The notes below the pieces were generated by a model, which did not search any database, was not told the origin of the DNA, and was given only the letters and a program-made list of their open reading frames with translations. Below are positions 13,110-13,790 of a DNA stretch of 13,790 nucleotides, piece by piece. The stretch is from assembly GCA_938015405.1 (NCBI GenBank), contig CALLPZ010000049.1, forward strand, positions 1-13,790. The letters run 5' to 3'. Numbering within the stretch: position 1 is the stretch's first letter; each line of letters begins with the position of its first letter. The position numbers and the translations under genes were made by a program. Source of the DNA: an uncultured Pseudanabaenaceae cyanobacterium. Its GTDB lineage: Bacteria > Cyanobacteriota > Cyanobacteriia > PCC-9006 > JAAUQQ01.

Positions 13110-13139
13110 GGTAGGGACATGGCATGCCATGTCCCTACC
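13110..13139. repeat. 30-bp perfect palindrome after pilT
   Basis: The left half GGTAGGGACATGGCA (13110-13124) is followed directly by its exact reverse complement (13125-13139), with no mismatch. On RNA one more U-G pair could form (13109 with 13140). The style (GTAGGG, inner core with GGCATGCC, CCCTAC) matches short palindromes I remember as dispersed, high-copy repeats in filamentous cyanobacteria. It is followed by GTTGTTTTGG, so it could also stop transcription from pilT. The palindrome itself is certain; its family membership is from memory. Confidence 0.8.
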
Positions 13140-13155
13140 GTTGTTTTGGTTGTCC

Positions 13156-13790
13156 ATGAGTCGCGATCTGTTTGCCCGTGCTGCCCTGGCACAAGTTCCG
13201 AAGCTGCTGACCCTACTGGATCGCAATCCCCATAGCCCCACCTATGGCTGCTTCGATCGCAACTTTTGGCAGTACAAGATCATCGACTTTCCCAGCGGGA
13301 TGTCCCAGGAATTTGTCTGGCCCCTGGCGTTGGTTCACAGCCTGGACCTGCCCGACAATCCCTATTACCAGCAAGAATCCATCCGTAACTGGGTCGAGGC
13401 AGGCATTCTCTACGCGGCCAAAAGCGCCCACAAAGACGGCTCCTGCGATGACTACTTTCCCTTCGAGCGGGCGGGCGGTGCAGCGGCCTTTTCTTTACTG
13501 GCCTGTATTGAGGCTTATCGTTTGCTGGGACTGGAGAATCAGACTGCCTTGGAGTTCTTTGAGCTGCGGGCTAATTGGCTAGCCCATCACAATGAGAGTG
13601 GGCAGCTGACCAATCACCAAGCGCTGATTGTCTTGTGCTTGGAGCTGCTGGGCGATTTACTCAAGACGGATCAGTGGGTGGCGGCCAGAGAATCTCGCCT
13701 GGATCGGGTGTTGGCTTGGCAGAACCCGGAGGGCTGGTTCCAGGAATATGAAGGCTGTGATCCTGGCTATCACTCCCTGACGATTTCTTG
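13156..13790 (+). CDS. Conserved-looking protein of unknown function, C-terminal end missing at the window edge
   Basis: An ATG at 13156-13158 opens a frame of 211 codons that runs off the right edge without a stop. The protein is soluble, without a signal peptide. It is rich in aromatic residues, acidic residues and helix-forming stretches: DRNFWQYKIIDFPSGMSQEF at 34-53, KDGSCDDYFPFERAGGAAAF at 93-112, and NPEGWFQEYEGCDPGYHSLT at 190-209. Repeated helical pairs with conserved Trp, Tyr and Asp recall alpha/alpha-toroid (six-hairpin glycosidase or polysaccharide lyase) folds, but no catalytic motif lets me assign an activity. HIP1-like GATCGC and codon use match the rest of the window. No ribosome binding site is obvious. 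The 30-bp palindrome ends 16 bp upstream, so its promoter must overlap the repeat region or lie before it. Confidence 0.8.
   Translation, partial: MSRDLFARAALAQVPKLLTLLDRNPHSPTYGCFDRNFWQYKIIDFPSGMSQEFVWPLALVHSLDLPDNPYYQQESIRNWVEAGILYAAKSAHKDGSCDDYFPFERAGGAAAFSLLACIEAYRLLGLENQTALEFFELRANWLAHHNESGQLTNHQALIVLCLELLGDLLKTDQWVAARESRLDRVLAWQNPEGWFQEYEGCDPGYHSLTIS

Larger units (their letters stand above)
12912..13155. other. Repeat-bearing spacer between pilT and the next gene
   Basis: This 244-bp gap holds two separate inverted-repeat structures (12961-13097 and 13110-13139) and no supported gene. A 94-codon minus frame crosses both repeats but its peptide is largely a translation of them. Confidence 0.6.

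Noticed and set aside
12908..13192. Minus-strand frame of 94 codons between pilT and the next gene
   Set aside because: It translates the inverted repeats and the 30-bp palindrome and overlaps the start of the downstream gene.

Overview
The window looks like chromosomal DNA of a cyanobacterium. I found at least eleven copies of the HIP1 octamer GCGATCGC (about 0.2 would be expected by chance), and the gene families are typical of the group: a BicA/SulP anion carrier, a PilT-type pilus ATPase, a GGDEF-EAL protein, and substrate-binding plus vWA proteins. I cannot name the genus. I see no rRNA, tRNA, CRISPR array, transposase or phage gene.

Layout from left to right. (1) 1-1496, minus: most of an S8 (subtilisin-like) serine protease, cut off by the left edge and carrying hydrophobic segments after the catalytic domain. 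(2) 1760-2404, plus, divergent from it: a small class I SAM-dependent methyltransferase with an unusual motif I. (3) 2808-4493, plus: a SulP-family anion transporter with a STAS domain, close to the bicarbonate carrier BicA. (4) 4494-5155: 662 bp without a convincing gene but rich in inverted repeats, including two tandem hairpins and a two-helix structure upstream of (5). (5) 5156-7225, plus: a membrane-anchored GGDEF-EAL c-di-GMP enzyme with a probable TTG start. (6) 11069 down to 7320, minus: three consecutive genes. The first is a lipoprotein joining an ABC-type substrate-binding domain to a vWA domain with a complete MIDAS; the second is a small two-TM coiled-coil protein of unknown function; the third is a second exported substrate-binding protein related to the first but without the vWA domain. 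No permease or ABC ATPase accompanies them. (7) 11484-12911, plus, divergent from the operon: a PilT-like retraction ATPase with an extra N-terminal domain resembling a bacterial Ig-like fold. (8) 12912-13155: an intergenic stretch holding a 137-bp element bounded by long inverted repeats and a separate 30-bp perfect palindrome. (9) 13156-13790, plus: the first 211 codons of a conserved-looking protein of unknown function, cut off by the right edge.

Two themes may connect the genes. The c-di-GMP enzyme, the PilT-like ATPase and the vWA/substrate-binding operon all fit a role at the cell surface (pili, adhesion, motility), but that link is inferred from proximity only. The best candidates for something undescribed are the three-gene binding-protein/vWA operon, the PilT with an added Ig-like domain, and the structured leader before the GGDEF-EAL gene.
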